From assembly GCF_900564145.1 (NCBI RefSeq), contig NZ_UOOB01000001.1, positions 3,040,754-3,104,753 on the forward strand: 64,000 bases of DNA, written 5' to 3'. Both the position numbers and the translations under genes were made by a program. The stretch comes from Comamonas sp. lk. GTDB taxonomy: Bacteria > Pseudomonadota > Gammaproteobacteria > Burkholderiales > Burkholderiaceae_C. Below are positions 47,487-56,672 of the stretch, piece by piece (the stretch's first letter is position 1; the number at the start of each line of letters is the position of its first letter). Under the pieces are notes generated by a model. The model was not told the origin of the DNA and ran no database searches. It saw only the letters and a program-made list of their open reading frames with translations.

Positions 47487-48863
47487 TCAGGCATGCGCTT
47501 TCTGTAACCCGCCTACGGCACGTGTTGCATACCCGTCTGGCTGGGAAATCACGTCTGCGGCCGTGTCGGTGACCATGTCTGCTGCCAGCGCCGCGTCGGC
47601 TGCATAGGAGCATGAAGCCTTCCAGTAGAAGAACGAGGCAAAAAAGCCGGCGGCCGGAATGATGGCCATAGCGGTCTGCAGACTCCAGTGATCCGAGATC
47701 ACGCCACCCAGAAACGGCCCCACTGCCAAGCCAAACAGATTGATGGCAAACGCATGGACTGCGGCACCCGTGGAGCGCAGGCCGGGATGGGTCACATCCA
47801 AAATTGCGCTCACCGAGACACCTACCGTGCAGGTCATCATCGAGCCGCCCGCCAGGATCAGCGCGAACTGCAGGGACTGCGTGAGCGAAAGCGTGAACGC
47901 CGCAATGAAGAGAATGGCGGTGAGCACCGTGGTCAGCGCGAGCAGTCGCAGTTTATTGGCGCCCTCGCGACGGCTCACACGGTCTGCCACCCAGCCCCAG
48001 AACAGCGCACCGAAGGCGCCAAACAACACCAGCACGGCCGCATACTTGGCTGCAACCGCGACGGGCATGCCGTGGTAGCGATTGAAGAAGCTCGGCATCC
48101 ACGACCACATGGCCGAGACCACGATCATCTGAAACGAGCCCGCCACGCACAGAATCCACATGGTCGGGCCGCGGCTCAGCGTCTTGATCAAACGCGACAG
48201 ATGTGCGCCCGCGCCCTTGCTGTCAATGGTCGGGCGAATCTTCACAATCACGTTCTTGTAGTCGGGCACCAGCAAGAACAGAAGCGCCATGGCAAGTCCG
48301 GGAAAGCCCACGGCCCCAAATGCGGCACGCCAGCCCCAGTGCTCGGCAATCACCCCGCCCAGCACCACGCCCAGCACGGCACCTACGGAGCTGGCCGCGA
48401 AGAATGCGCCCAACAGCGTGGCATGCAGGCGCTTGGGAAACAGCGCACTGATCAGCGCCGACCCTACCGAGCCGTAGCCCGTCTCGCCCAGACCCACCAC
48501 GGCGCGAGAGGCAAACAACTGGCCGTAGTTTCGGGCAAACATGCAGGAGATCGTGGCCGTGCTCCAAATCATGGCCATCACGAAAATGCTCTTCACGCGG
48601 CCGAAACGATCGGCCAGCATGGCCACGGGAATGCTGCCTATGGCCACCACCACCGAAATCACCGAAACCAGTCCGCCCAGTTGCTTGTCGGACAGGCCCC
48701 ACTCCTCCTTGAGGTGAGGAAACAGCGAAACGATGATCTGCCGGTCTATGTAATCCGACATCATCAGCAGGAAAATCATGGCAAAGCCAAACCAGGCGCG
48801 CGATCGACTCACGCTGTAGTCGGCCTTCTCGTTCACAGCATCATTGGCACTGGGTGAAATCAT
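47487..48863 (-). CDS. MFS transporter
   Basis: 458 residues with 12 predicted helices. The helix 1 region is FAMIFLLMMSDYIDRQIIVS and the MFS loop 2-3 motif is PVAMLADRFGRVKSIFV. The central loop carries a charged stretch (VPDYKNVIVKIRPTIDSKG). This resembles the aromatic/organic-acid and Spinster-like uptake carriers of Burkholderiales. The ATG at 48863 follows GGAGTCTTCACC; an earlier start at 48893 has nothing in its favour. It is a single gene, convergent with the lyase operon. A perfect palindrome lies about 80 bp upstream. Substrate unknown. Confidence 0.85.
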   Translation of the reverse strand: MISPSANDAVNEKADYSVSRSRAWFGFAMIFLLMMSDYIDRQIIVSLFPHLKEEWGLSDKQLGGLVSVISVVVAIGSIPVAMLADRFGRVKSIFVMAMIWSTATISCMFARNYGQLFASRAVVGLGETGYGSVGSALISALFPKRLHATLLGAFFAASSVGAVLGVVLGGVIAEHWGWRAAFGAVGFPGLAMALLFLLVPDYKNVIVKIRPTIDSKGAGAHLSRLIKTLSRGPTMWILCVAGSFQMIVVSAMWSWMPSFFNRYHGMPVAVAAKYAAVLVLFGAFGALFWGWVADRVSRREGANKLRLLALTTVLTAILFIAAFTLSLTQSLQFALILAGGSMMTCTVGVSVSAILDVTHPGLRSTGAAVHAFAINLFGLAVGPFLGGVISDHWSLQTAMAIIPAAGFFASFFYWKASCSYAADAALAADMVTDTAADVISQPDGYATRAVGGLQKAHA

Positions 48864-49482
48864 GGTGAAGACTCCAGGAACACGGCGTCCCACGCGATGA
48901 GCTGTGCTCCGCCGGGACGCAAAAATGGATGATTCGCTTTCGCTTTCGCTTGAAGCGAAAAGCGCAACGCAAGCAGTCCTGTCAATTCAAGACTGAGCTC
49001 AAGGCCGCTACAGCGCGTACCGCCCTGTGCGCGTTCCTTTTGCACTGCCCATTGCGGGCGTCACCAAAGTCCGGATCAATGGGGCCCAGTGCTTTTGTTT
49101 TTTTGGTGTCTTTTTCAAGTTGTCTCCTGCGGATTGCGTGATTTCCGTGTCGCAAGCAAGCCCTAAGCAAGGGTGTGTTTCCACCCGTTCGACATGCCTG
49201 GCTGGCTGCGAATACGAATCTCAGTGTGTCTGCGCAAGGCTTTTGTCTTTACACATATGACGTCATCTTTTTCATAATTGGCGCCACTACGGGATAGCGC
49301 TAGTAGGGTCTGTTCGGAGAACGATGGGCGCAAAAACCCTTGCAGAGTCCATCGCCACATGCTTACGATGGGCTTTGCTCCGCGTGGAAGCTGTCTGTGC
49401 CAAAGGAAGCACGGGCCCAAAGCAAAGAAGCGCCTCACGGCGCTTCAAAACAAGAGCATTCCCTGGACTTCTGCTGGAAGCC
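48864..49482. other. Intergenic region upstream of the MFS gene and downstream of the AraC gene
   Basis: 619 bp without a supported gene. Near the MFS start it holds the palindrome at 48944-48960. The rest is moderately AT-rich (for example around 49245-49285) with only short frames. Nothing else was recognised. Confidence 0.4.
48944..48960. promoter_or_regulatory. Palindromic operator candidate upstream of the MFS gene
   Basis: TTTCGCTT, one central base, then AAGCGAAA form a perfect 8-bp dyad at 48944-48960. CGCTTTCG and GCGAAAAGCG echoes lie on either side. It is about 80 bp upstream of the MFS start codon, where a repressor site would be expected. The regulator is unknown. Confidence 0.5.
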
Positions 49483-50487
49483 TCAGTGTGCAGCGTTCTG
49501 CTGCCGCCATTGACGCGGCGACATACCGAAATTGAGCTGAAACCAGCGGGTGAACGAGGCCTGGCGCGTATAGCCCGTCAACGAGGCCACCTGCCCAATG
49601 GAATAGCGCTGGTTGTTCAGATAACGCAAAACCAGGTTCTTGCGCACGTTCTCCAGCAATTCCGAAAAGCTGGTTCCGCTTTGATCCAGGTGGCGCTGCA
49701 GCGTGCGGGTGCTCAGATGCATCTGCTCGGCCACACGTTCGATCTTGGCCTGCTCCAGCGGCATCAGCAGGTAGATGTTCTTGCGCACCTCCTGCAGCAC
49801 GGGATTCTCGCCAGAGGCTCTCAGCGGCATGGCCACGCTCTCGGCATATCGCACCAACTCCGGGTCTGCCGCTGGATTGGGTGCATTCAGGTCGCTGTTG
49901 CGCAGCAGCAGCCCGTTGAATTCGCTGTTGAAGCTCAGCGGACAACCAAAAAACTTCTTGTGCAAATACAGCTCGGACGGTGCGGCATGCATAAAGCTCA
50001 CGCTATGCGGGCTCCAACCGTCTCCCAGCACCGCCTGACAAGCGCGCACACCCACCGCCACCACCAGCTCGCAAGCCTGTTTTTGCGGCACCTGGCTGTT
50101 GACCAGCATTTCAAAGCGAAGAATGCTGAAGTCGCCTGCGGGCTCCAAAGACAGCGCCAGCGCCGCATTCAGCAGTTGCCGGTAATGAATGGCGGACTGC
50201 CACATTTCCCGCAAGCTGGGTTTGTGGCGCATCAGATTGCCAAGAATGCCAAAGTCCAGAGACTGCCGGGCCTCGGCCATCTGCACACCAAAGGCGGAAC
50301 AGCCGGACTCCTCCGCTGCCAGCTCCAAAAGGCGGCACAAGGTCTCTGCCGAGACATGCCGCTCGGCATCCACCAGCGAGCCGGCGTCCAATCCGACCGT
50401 GCGCAGCAACTCACGAGCGCGCAGCCCATGCATATTGCAGACGCTCAAAAATCCGTTCAGGGTGACCGTTCTTACCAGCGTATCCAT
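49483..50487 (-). CDS. AraC-family regulator (OruR-like, arabinose-binding-domain type)
   Basis: 334 residues. The N-terminal two-thirds is the arabinose-binding-like domain shared with OruR/ArgR-type AraC proteins (ARELLRTVGLDAGSLVDAER, GILGNLMRHKPSLREMWQSA). The C-terminal HTH_18 pair is AKIERVAEQMHLSTRTLQRH and YSIGQVASLTGYTRQASFTR. The frame is open to 50586; I take MDTLVRTVTL at 50487 because the domain begins there. It is divergent from a Bug gene 174 bp away and so probably controls it. Confidence 0.85.
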   Translation of the reverse strand: MDTLVRTVTLNGFLSVCNMHGLRARELLRTVGLDAGSLVDAERHVSAETLCRLLELAAEESGCSAFGVQMAEARQSLDFGILGNLMRHKPSLREMWQSAIHYRQLLNAALALSLEPAGDFSILRFEMLVNSQVPQKQACELVVAVGVRACQAVLGDGWSPHSVSFMHAAPSELYLHKKFFGCPLSFNSEFNGLLLRNSDLNAPNPAADPELVRYAESVAMPLRASGENPVLQEVRKNIYLLMPLEQAKIERVAEQMHLSTRTLQRHLDQSGTSFSELLENVRKNLVLRYLNNQRYSIGQVASLTGYTRQASFTRWFQLNFGMSPRQWRQQNAAH

Positions 50488-50661
50488 ATCCACATCCAAT
50501 ACCGAGCAGGCAGTCTTTGCGAACCGGCCTTGATTCCCATCAGGGTTTGCACCAGATGACGCAAAAAGAAAAGAATAAGGCGCCAAAAGAGAAAAATATT
50601 ACTACCAAATCTCTACATTAAGTCGCCTGAAAAACAAATTTTCAAGCGAGCAGGAGACGCG

Positions 50662-51669
50662 ATGAATTCTTTGATCACCCCCTATGCGCCCATCAACCGC
50701 CGCCAGCTGCTGCGCGTGGCGGGAGCGCTTTCACTGGCTGGCACCGTGCCTGCCAGCCATGCGCAAGGCGACTTTGCCCATTGGCCGGCAAAACCGGTTC
50801 GCATTCTGGTGGCCGGCCCGGTGGGTGGCTCTGCCGATGTGGTGGCACGCGCCCTGGGCGATCAACTGGGCCGAACGCTCAAACAGCCTTTTGTGGTCGA
50901 GCCCAAACCAGGCGCTGCAGGCGTGATCGCAGTCAATGATTTGCTGCAAGCACCTCACGATGCCTATACCTTGCTGGTGGGCGTGAGCTCTCTGGTCAGC
51001 GAAATTCCGCACATCGTGAAAATGCGCTACGACACGCGCAAAGCCATCACGCCTTTGGCGGAGCTGGCGCGCGGCGGTCTGGTCCTGGTTGCGGCGCCCA
51101 ACTTGCCGGTGCAAAACCTCAAGGACGTCATTGCCCAGGCCCGCGCCCGCGCCGATGGCCTCAGCTATGCCTCGTACAGCCCCGGAACCATGTCCCATGT
51201 TGCCGGCGTGCTGCTGGAGCAGGCCAGCGGCGCGAAATTGGTGCATGTGGGCTACAAAGGCTCAACGGCGGGACTGGGCGATGTCATGGGCGGCCATATC
51301 CCGCTGATGTTTGACGGTTTGGCCACATCGCTGCCGCTGATACGCTCTGGAAAAATCAAGGCCATCGCCATCAGCTCGGCGCAACGATCTACGCTGCTGC
51401 CCGAGGTCCCGACCTTCCAGGAACTGGGCTACCCGCAACTCACCTACACGGGCTGGATGGGTTTGTGGAGCAATAGCGCACTGCCGGCAGAGGCGCAGGC
51501 TGTCGTGAAGCAGCAGGTGCAAGCCGTGCTCAACACCGCCAACTACAAAAACATACTGAACCATGCCGGGTTCGAACCCAGCAGTCAGCGCGATTCTCAG
51601 ACCCTGCACAAGGACTTGCTGGCTGACTATGAACGCGTGGGCAAAGTGCTGGCAAAGCAGCCCATCTGA
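50662..51669 (+). CDS. Bug-family periplasmic solute-binding protein
   Basis: 335 residues. The signal region (RRQLLRVAGALSLAGTVPAS, ending near SHAQ) resembles a Tat leader, which is not rare in this family. The core begins WPAKPVRILVAGPVGGSADV; KPGAGVIAVN-like and HVGYKGSTAGLGDVMGGHIP segments follow. The usual IVP.. after the first strand is changed to LVAGPVGG, and the protein is more diverged than the other four receptors. AGGAGACGCG precedes the ATG. It stands alone opposite an AraC regulator with no metabolic gene next to it. Confidence 0.9.
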   Translation: MNSLITPYAPINRRQLLRVAGALSLAGTVPASHAQGDFAHWPAKPVRILVAGPVGGSADVVARALGDQLGRTLKQPFVVEPKPGAAGVIAVNDLLQAPHDAYTLLVGVSSLVSEIPHIVKMRYDTRKAITPLAELARGGLVLVAAPNLPVQNLKDVIAQARARADGLSYASYSPGTMSHVAGVLLEQASGAKLVHVGYKGSTAGLGDVMGGHIPLMFDGLATSLPLIRSGKIKAIAISSAQRSTLLPEVPTFQELGYPQLTYTGWMGLWSNSALPAEAQAVVKQQVQAVLNTANYKNILNHAGFEPSSQRDSQTLHKDLLADYERVGKVLAKQPI

Positions 51670-51825
51670 GGGCCGGCATTCGGGAGAAATAAGGGCCACC
51701 TACACCAGCGGCCAGAAATGCAGTGCCTGCCCTGGTCGTCTTCTGTACGGGCTGCTGACCTTAATTAACTCGGCCTGAAATCTCACTCTTTCTCGATCGC
51801 CAATGCCCGCAGTGCAGCGGTCGTC

Positions 51826-52554
51826 TCAGCTCAAGGCATGTGCCACAAGCGTGAGTCCGCTGACAATCAGCAGGCCGCAAATCACCTTGCGCAAGGCCAC
51901 AGGCGACACGCGACATGCCAGGCGATTGCCCAGCATCACGCCAAGTACGGCCACGCCCATCAGAGCCAGCCAACGCTGCCATAGATCAACATGGGACAAC
52001 CTGCCCGACCATCCCATAGCCACCAGCACCGCGCCGGCACTGGCGGCGATGGCCACGGGAGTGCTGGCGCGCAGCACATTCACATCGGACAGGCGGCGGC
52101 TGAACCCTGCCACCACCAGCGGACCCGCAGTGCCAAACAACATTTCAACCACCCCAATGGCTCCGCCCATGGCATAGGCCCACGGTGCGGCTAGCTGGGG
52201 GCGCTTGGCTGGCGCGACGCGCAGCGTTTGCGCGCCCACCATGACGACGTACAGACCCAGCACCAGCAAAGGCCAGCTCGCAGCCAGCACGCTGGAGAGC
52301 CACAACCCGACCAAGGCACCGACCGCCATGCCCGGAAGCAGGCGCCGCAACTCGGCAAAGTTCACCTGGCGCAGGTTCAGGCCACCGTGCAGCAGGGAAG
52401 CCGGCACATCCATGAGCAAGGTCAAAGCCACCACTTCAGGCAGGGGCCAATGCCAGGCCAGCAAGGGCACGATGACCAGCGCTGAACCAAACCCCGTAAT
52501 GCCCAGCACCACATAGCCGAGCAACACGACACAAACGGGATAAACCAAATCCAA
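51826..52554 (-). CDS. TauE/SafE (DUF81) family membrane transporter
   Basis: About 242 residues with 7-8 predicted helices. The family glycine-rich segments are GYVVLGITGFGSALVIVPLL near the N-terminus and GAIGVVEMLFGTAGPLVVAG in the middle. TauE/SafE proteins are thought to export sulfite, sulfonates or organic acids. No in-frame ATG exists before the first helix; the start must be TTG. Of two candidates (52560 and 52554), the second has AGAGAGG at a proper 6-bp distance. It is the last gene of the Bug-M81-TauE operon, 12-18 bp after the peptidase gene. Confidence 0.82.
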   Translation of the reverse strand: MDLVYPVCVVLLGYVVLGITGFGSALVIVPLLAWHWPLPEVVALTLLMDVPASLLHGGLNLRQVNFAELRRLLPGMAVGALVGLWLSSVLAASWPLLVLGLYVVMVGAQTLRVAPAKRPQLAAPWAYAMGGAIGVVEMLFGTAGPLVVAGFSRRLSDVNVLRASTPVAIAASAGAVLVAMGWSGRLSHVDLWQRWLALMGVAVLGVMLGNRLACRVSPVALRKVICGLLIVSGLTLVAHALS

Positions 52555-52572
52555 AATCAACCTCTCTGGATA

Positions 52573-54102
52573 TCAACAAACGTCATGCGCCCAGCTTTCG
52601 GCCTGGGCCAGGCTGGCGTCAGCATCGAGCGGATACATGGGACGGCTCAGATGCTTGAACGGGAAAAGCCCATAGTCCGAGCTACACACGCCGGGGCCAC
52701 TGATCAACACAATGTGCCGAGCAAAAGGCTCGAAGCCCGCGCGAAAGTGCTGACGCGACTTGAGCAGCACGTACTTGGATTGCGCAGGATCCACGCCCGC
52801 ATGGGTGAAGACGCCGGTGTCATTCGGCTCCTGCGGCCGCTCGGAAATGAAAATACGCACCGTGCCCACACGCAACACAGCCGTGCGCCCCAGACTCAGA
52901 CGCATGCCGGTGAACATGGGGCCGGTCACCGTGTATTCGCCATCGGTCAGACACTCAACCACGCCCGTCACGCGCAGCGGTTGGCCGGTCAGGCCCAGAG
53001 CAGGCATATCGGTCTTGCCGCCAAGATCCACGGTCACTTCGGCATTCACGCCCTGCTCCACCAGAATGGCCACAGTCTCGGGGTCGCAAAACGGACCGGC
53101 AACCACATCCTCAAGCCCTTGGCGCAGCACTTCGTCCAGCACCGCCATGATGTCTGTGGTGCCCCCGGCACCGCAGTTGTCACCATGGTCCACCAGGATC
53201 ACCGGGCCTTGCTCCAGCGTCTTGGCATAGGCTACCGAAGCCGTCACTGACTCGACCGGGAATACAAAATCAGCACGCCGCGACCAGGCCAGCTCGCACA
53301 GCTCATCGAGCAGGCGGTTGCCGGCCTCGATCTGCTCGCGCTCAGCCACGATGACCACCGAGAGGCCTGCGCAGTCGATGTCGGACAGAGGAAAGCCGCC
53401 AAACACCGAGGCATTGCACACCTCTGCATCTTTCTCGGCCTGCATGGCGCGATCCATGATGTCTTTCATGGGCTGCATAGAGGGCGCCTGACGCAACATA
53501 TGCGTGAGCATGGGCAAACGCCGCCACAGCACCACCGGCTGGCTGCGCTGTTCCAGCAACGCACGGATGCTGCGACCTACGCGCACGCCGGTTTCGTAAA
53601 TATCGATGTGCGGATAGGTACAGTAGCCAGCAATCGCCGTAGCGTGGCGAATCAGTTCAGCACTGAAGTTGGCATGGAAATCCAGAGCCACGCCAATCGG
53701 CAGGCCGGCGGGCGTGCACTCGCGCAGACGACGCAGCAGCTCACCCTCCGCATCGGGAAAGCCGTCCACCACCATGGCACCGTGCAAATCCAGCAGCACC
53801 GCATCGCAGCCCTGGCTGACACTATGCACCATCGTATCGCACAGGCTCTCAAACGCTTCGCGCGTCACCAGCCCGCTAGGCACGGCATTGGCGCAAATCG
53901 CGAAGTCCACCTCGGCCCCCATCTCATGGGCCAGATCCAGATAGGCGGCTGCAGCGCTGTTCGTGCCCTCGCAGGCCTTGCGGGCAGCTTCGCCATACGC
54001 TGGACCGTTCTTGCCGGTGCCGCGCCTAAAGTCGCCCAGCTGCGTGCTGACAGGCGAAAAAGTATTGGTTTCGTGGCGGATCAGCGCAACAACAAACTTC
54101 AT
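52573..54102 (-). CDS. M81-family (MlrC-like) metallopeptidase
   Basis: 509 residues. The N-terminal DUF1485 domain (about 1-290) starts MKFVVALIRHETNTFSP, with VLLDLHGAMVVDGFPDAEGE and VALDFHANFSAELIRH carrying the metal-binding Asp/His positions. The C-terminal MlrC domain (about 300-490) has DHGDNCGAGGTTDIMAV and a conserved PSQSKYVLLKS-like segment. MlrC of sphingomonads completes microcystin breakdown, but most relatives have unknown amide substrates. The ATG at 54102 has GGAA about 10 bp upstream; the ATG at 54111 is too close to it. It lies 16 bp after a Bug gene, so the imported ligand may be its substrate. Confidence 0.9.
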   Translation of the reverse strand: MKFVVALIRHETNTFSPVSTQLGDFRRGTGKNGPAYGEAARKACEGTNSAAAAYLDLAHEMGAEVDFAICANAVPSGLVTREAFESLCDTMVHSVSQGCDAVLLDLHGAMVVDGFPDAEGELLRRLRECTPAGLPIGVALDFHANFSAELIRHATAIAGYCTYPHIDIYETGVRVGRSIRALLEQRSQPVVLWRRLPMLTHMLRQAPSMQPMKDIMDRAMQAEKDAEVCNASVFGGFPLSDIDCAGLSVVIVAEREQIEAGNRLLDELCELAWSRRADFVFPVESVTASVAYAKTLEQGPVILVDHGDNCGAGGTTDIMAVLDEVLRQGLEDVVAGPFCDPETVAILVEQGVNAEVTVDLGGKTDMPALGLTGQPLRVTGVVECLTDGEYTVTGPMFTGMRLSLGRTAVLRVGTVRIFISERPQEPNDTGVFTHAGVDPAQSKYVLLKSRQHFRAGFEPFARHIVLISGPGVCSSDYGLFPFKHLSRPMYPLDADASLAQAESWAHDVC

Positions 54103-54118
54103 GGCGTACATTTCCTTC

Positions 54119-55111
54119 TTACTGCTTTTCCAGACCGGATTTTTCAATCAGCACGCGATAGCGCTGGGTCTCCTGCTGCAGAAAGGATTTGGCTTTCTTG
54201 GGCTCGTACATCACCGTGCCCAGGCCCATCATGTCCACGGTCTTGATGAAGTCTTCATCCTTGACGCCAGCTTTCAGCACGGCATACAGCTTGTCCACGA
54301 TGGCAGCAGGCGTGCCGCTTCGCACGACCACAGACAGATTGACCCGTGCATTCAGTGATTTGGGGTTGCTGTCGTTTTGCGGGATCGCCTGAGGGAATTC
54401 CTTGAGCGGTGTGTTTTGCAGCACGGTCACCGGCAGCACGCGTCCGCTGCGTGCATGGGCCATGGAAGAGCCCACCACGTCCAGGTGCGCATCGATGTGA
54501 CCGCCAATCAGGTCGGCCACGGCCGGTGGTGATCCGCGATAAGGCACGATTTCGAAATCCAGACCGTTTTCACGACGCCAGTTGTCCAGCGCCAGGTAGG
54601 CAGCACCGCCCACGGTATTGACGCTGATCGATACCTTGCCCGGCTTGGCGCGTATGGCTTTGACCAGATCGTCAAAGCTCTTGTAAGGACCGTGGCCGTT
54701 GACGATCAGCCAGTGGGGATAGGTCACGAGCACCGTGACAGGGGAGAAATCCCGATCGCCGTCATAACGCACGTCCTTGAGCAACCAGCGGTTGATGTTG
54801 AGCGTGTTGTCGCTGGCCATGAGCAAGGTGTGGCCGTCGGCAGGATCACGCAGAGCCGCCATCGTTCCTGGCACGGTGGCACCACCCGAGACGTTCTCCA
54901 CCACCACGCTCACTTTAGGAAAAGCCTTGCCGAGCTTGTTGGCCACCAAGCGCCCCATGATGTCCGCCGTGCCACCTGCCGGATAAGGCACCACAACCCG
55001 GATCGGACGGCTTGGCCATTCCGCCTCGGCATGAGCGGCGTTCAGGCCCAGCATGGGCGTCAGACATGTGGTGAGTGCCAGGCCCAGGACCTGTCGGCGG
55101 ATGTGGTGCAT
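54119..55111 (-). CDS. Bug-family periplasmic solute-binding protein
   Basis: 330 residues. The signal peptide ends near NAAHAEA (about residue 27). The mature start is WPSRPIRVVVPYPAGGTADI; VVENVSGGATVPGTMAALRD and VPYRGSPPAVADLIGGHIDA are the usual Bug segments. AGGAGACACGC precedes the ATG at 55111. It is first in an operon with the M81 peptidase and the TauE/SafE transporter and is divergent from a LysR gene. It probably captures the substrate processed by the peptidase. Confidence 0.92.
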   Translation of the reverse strand: MHHIRRQVLGLALTTCLTPMLGLNAAHAEAEWPSRPIRVVVPYPAGGTADIMGRLVANKLGKAFPKVSVVVENVSGGATVPGTMAALRDPADGHTLLMASDNTLNINRWLLKDVRYDGDRDFSPVTVLVTYPHWLIVNGHGPYKSFDDLVKAIRAKPGKVSISVNTVGGAAYLALDNWRRENGLDFEIVPYRGSPPAVADLIGGHIDAHLDVVGSSMAHARSGRVLPVTVLQNTPLKEFPQAIPQNDSNPKSLNARVNLSVVVRSGTPAAIVDKLYAVLKAGVKDEDFIKTVDMMGLGTVMYEPKKAKSFLQQETQRYRVLIEKSGLEKQ

Positions 55112-55225
55112 GCGTGTCTCCTGTGTATGAGGCTCGTACTCCAGCTGAGTGCGAATGGGCGGAGTATAGAAACGCATGTCGATATCGTCTAATATATATT
55201 GAATATGTTTTTATATACTTAATGT

Positions 55226-56134
55226 ATGGATGAGCACAGACTGAAATGCTTTATTGCGGTGTACGAACAAGGCAGTGTTTCCGCTGCTGCCGTGCGCCTG
55301 CATATGACACAGCCGCCTTTAAGCATCCTGCTGCGCAAGCTGGAAGACGAGCTGGGCGTGGGACTGTTTGATCGCAGCGGGCACCGTCTTGTGCCTACAG
55401 CAACAGGGGAGCTATTCTATCTGCGCGCCAAGGCCTTGCAGGCCAGCTTGCAAGCCATGCGCCGGGAACTGCAGGAAGCGGAGCTGGGGTCGCGCGGCAC
55501 AGTGCACATAGGCTGTGCTACGGCCGCCAGTCTTTTCATCATGCCCAGCGTCATGGAACACATCACGGCCAGCGGGCTGAAGATCACTGTCCATGTACAT
55601 GAAGGCGAGACGGGCTACATGCTGCAACGCCTGCGCGAGCGCAGCCTGGATCTGATCATCTGCCGCAGCCAGTACACCGCACCGGAACTGGAAAACCAGG
55701 TGCTGATGGACGAGCCCTTGCGGCTGGTTCTGCCGCCGGGCCACAGGCTGCATGACCGAGCCCAGGTCCATATCGGAGAGCTGCGCAATGAGCGCTTTCT
55801 GCTTCACAGCTCGTTGCTGGGCTCCGGTATTTCCGACATGCTGATGCGCGCCTGCCAGGACGCGGGTTTCACGCCGGATGTGCTGTATTGGGGTGTGGAA
55901 ACGCTGCCCATGCTGCTAATGGTGCAAAAAGGCCTGGGCGTAGCCTTTGCTCCGGAAAGCTTCGCCCAACTGGGCATGCAAGGGCTTCCGGCCCTGGTAC
56001 CGCTCGATGATCCCGCCCTGCGCACGCACCTGAACATCATCTGGCCCCGCCACCCTCCTCTGCCGCCAGCGGCCGAACGGCTCAAAAGCATCATTCTGGA
56101 ACGCTTTGCTTCGATGAATCTGGAAGAATCCTAG
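55226..56134 (+). CDS. LysR-family regulator of the Bug-M81-TauE operon
   Basis: 302 residues. The HTH_1 domain (about 1-60) includes VSAAAVRLHMTQPPLSILLR; the effector-binding domain follows (about 90-295). It is divergent from the Bug gene with 114 bp between. That stretch is very AT-rich near its own start (about 55189-55224), with ATATATT and TTATATA echoes that may be the regulator's binding and promoter region. An ordinary LysR arrangement, so control of the neighbouring operon is likely. Confidence 0.9.
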   Translation: MDEHRLKCFIAVYEQGSVSAAAVRLHMTQPPLSILLRKLEDELGVGLFDRSGHRLVPTATGELFYLRAKALQASLQAMRRELQEAELGSRGTVHIGCATAASLFIMPSVMEHITASGLKITVHVHEGETGYMLQRLRERSLDLIICRSQYTAPELENQVLMDEPLRLVLPPGHRLHDRAQVHIGELRNERFLLHSSLLGSGISDMLMRACQDAGFTPDVLYWGVETLPMLLMVQKGLGVAFAPESFAQLGMQGLPALVPLDDPALRTHLNIIWPRHPPLPPAAERLKSIILERFASMNLEES

Positions 56135-56672
56135 GACTTTAGACAAGCTGATTCGGGCAGGACAAACGAGGCCAACAATCCTAGCGTCACAACGCTGTTT
56201 CAGCAGCAACACCAGTGAATCAACTGCTACGTCGCCTTCACACGGCCCGCAGCGATGTCCGCCTGCTTTTCCCAGTTCGACTGGAGGCAATCCAGCCGAA
56301 CAAGCTCTTGATGGTCAGGCAAAGCTAAAGGCAGCATCGGAGAACTTCGGGCTGCGTCCGCGTTTACAACTGGCAGCTGTAAACCATTACACACCCTTAA
56401 CGAGCCAAATGGTCAACGAACCACATGTCTTCAAAGCTGCGTTATAGCTAAGCACCAGTTGGTGGTGCGATAACGGGGCTTGAAACTACTGCGGGATTGT
56501 CTCATGCCGCCAGCCTACCGACTTGCGCTAGCAGATTTAGCAACAACGCCGCTTAGAAATACAGTTTTTTAAGGGCAAGGTCTCCCTTTCGGGAGACCTT
56601 TTTGCGCATGTCATACCAGTAATTTCCCGGAGATGCGCAATGCCTGGCTGCCAACATTGCGCACTCGCCTTG
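56135..56672. other. Intergenic region between LysR and the BKACE gene
   Basis: 538 bp. Both flanking genes end here. Apart from the terminator at 56577-56603 I see no gene, repeat or RNA. The composition is slightly lower in GC than the neighbours. Confidence 0.45.
56577..56603. terminator. Terminator downstream of the BKACE gene (bidirectional)
   Basis: AAGGTCTCCC at 56577-56586, a TTTC loop, and GGGAGACCTT at 56591-56600 form a perfect 10-bp stem followed by TTT. It lies 70 bp past the BKACE stop. Confidence 0.88.
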
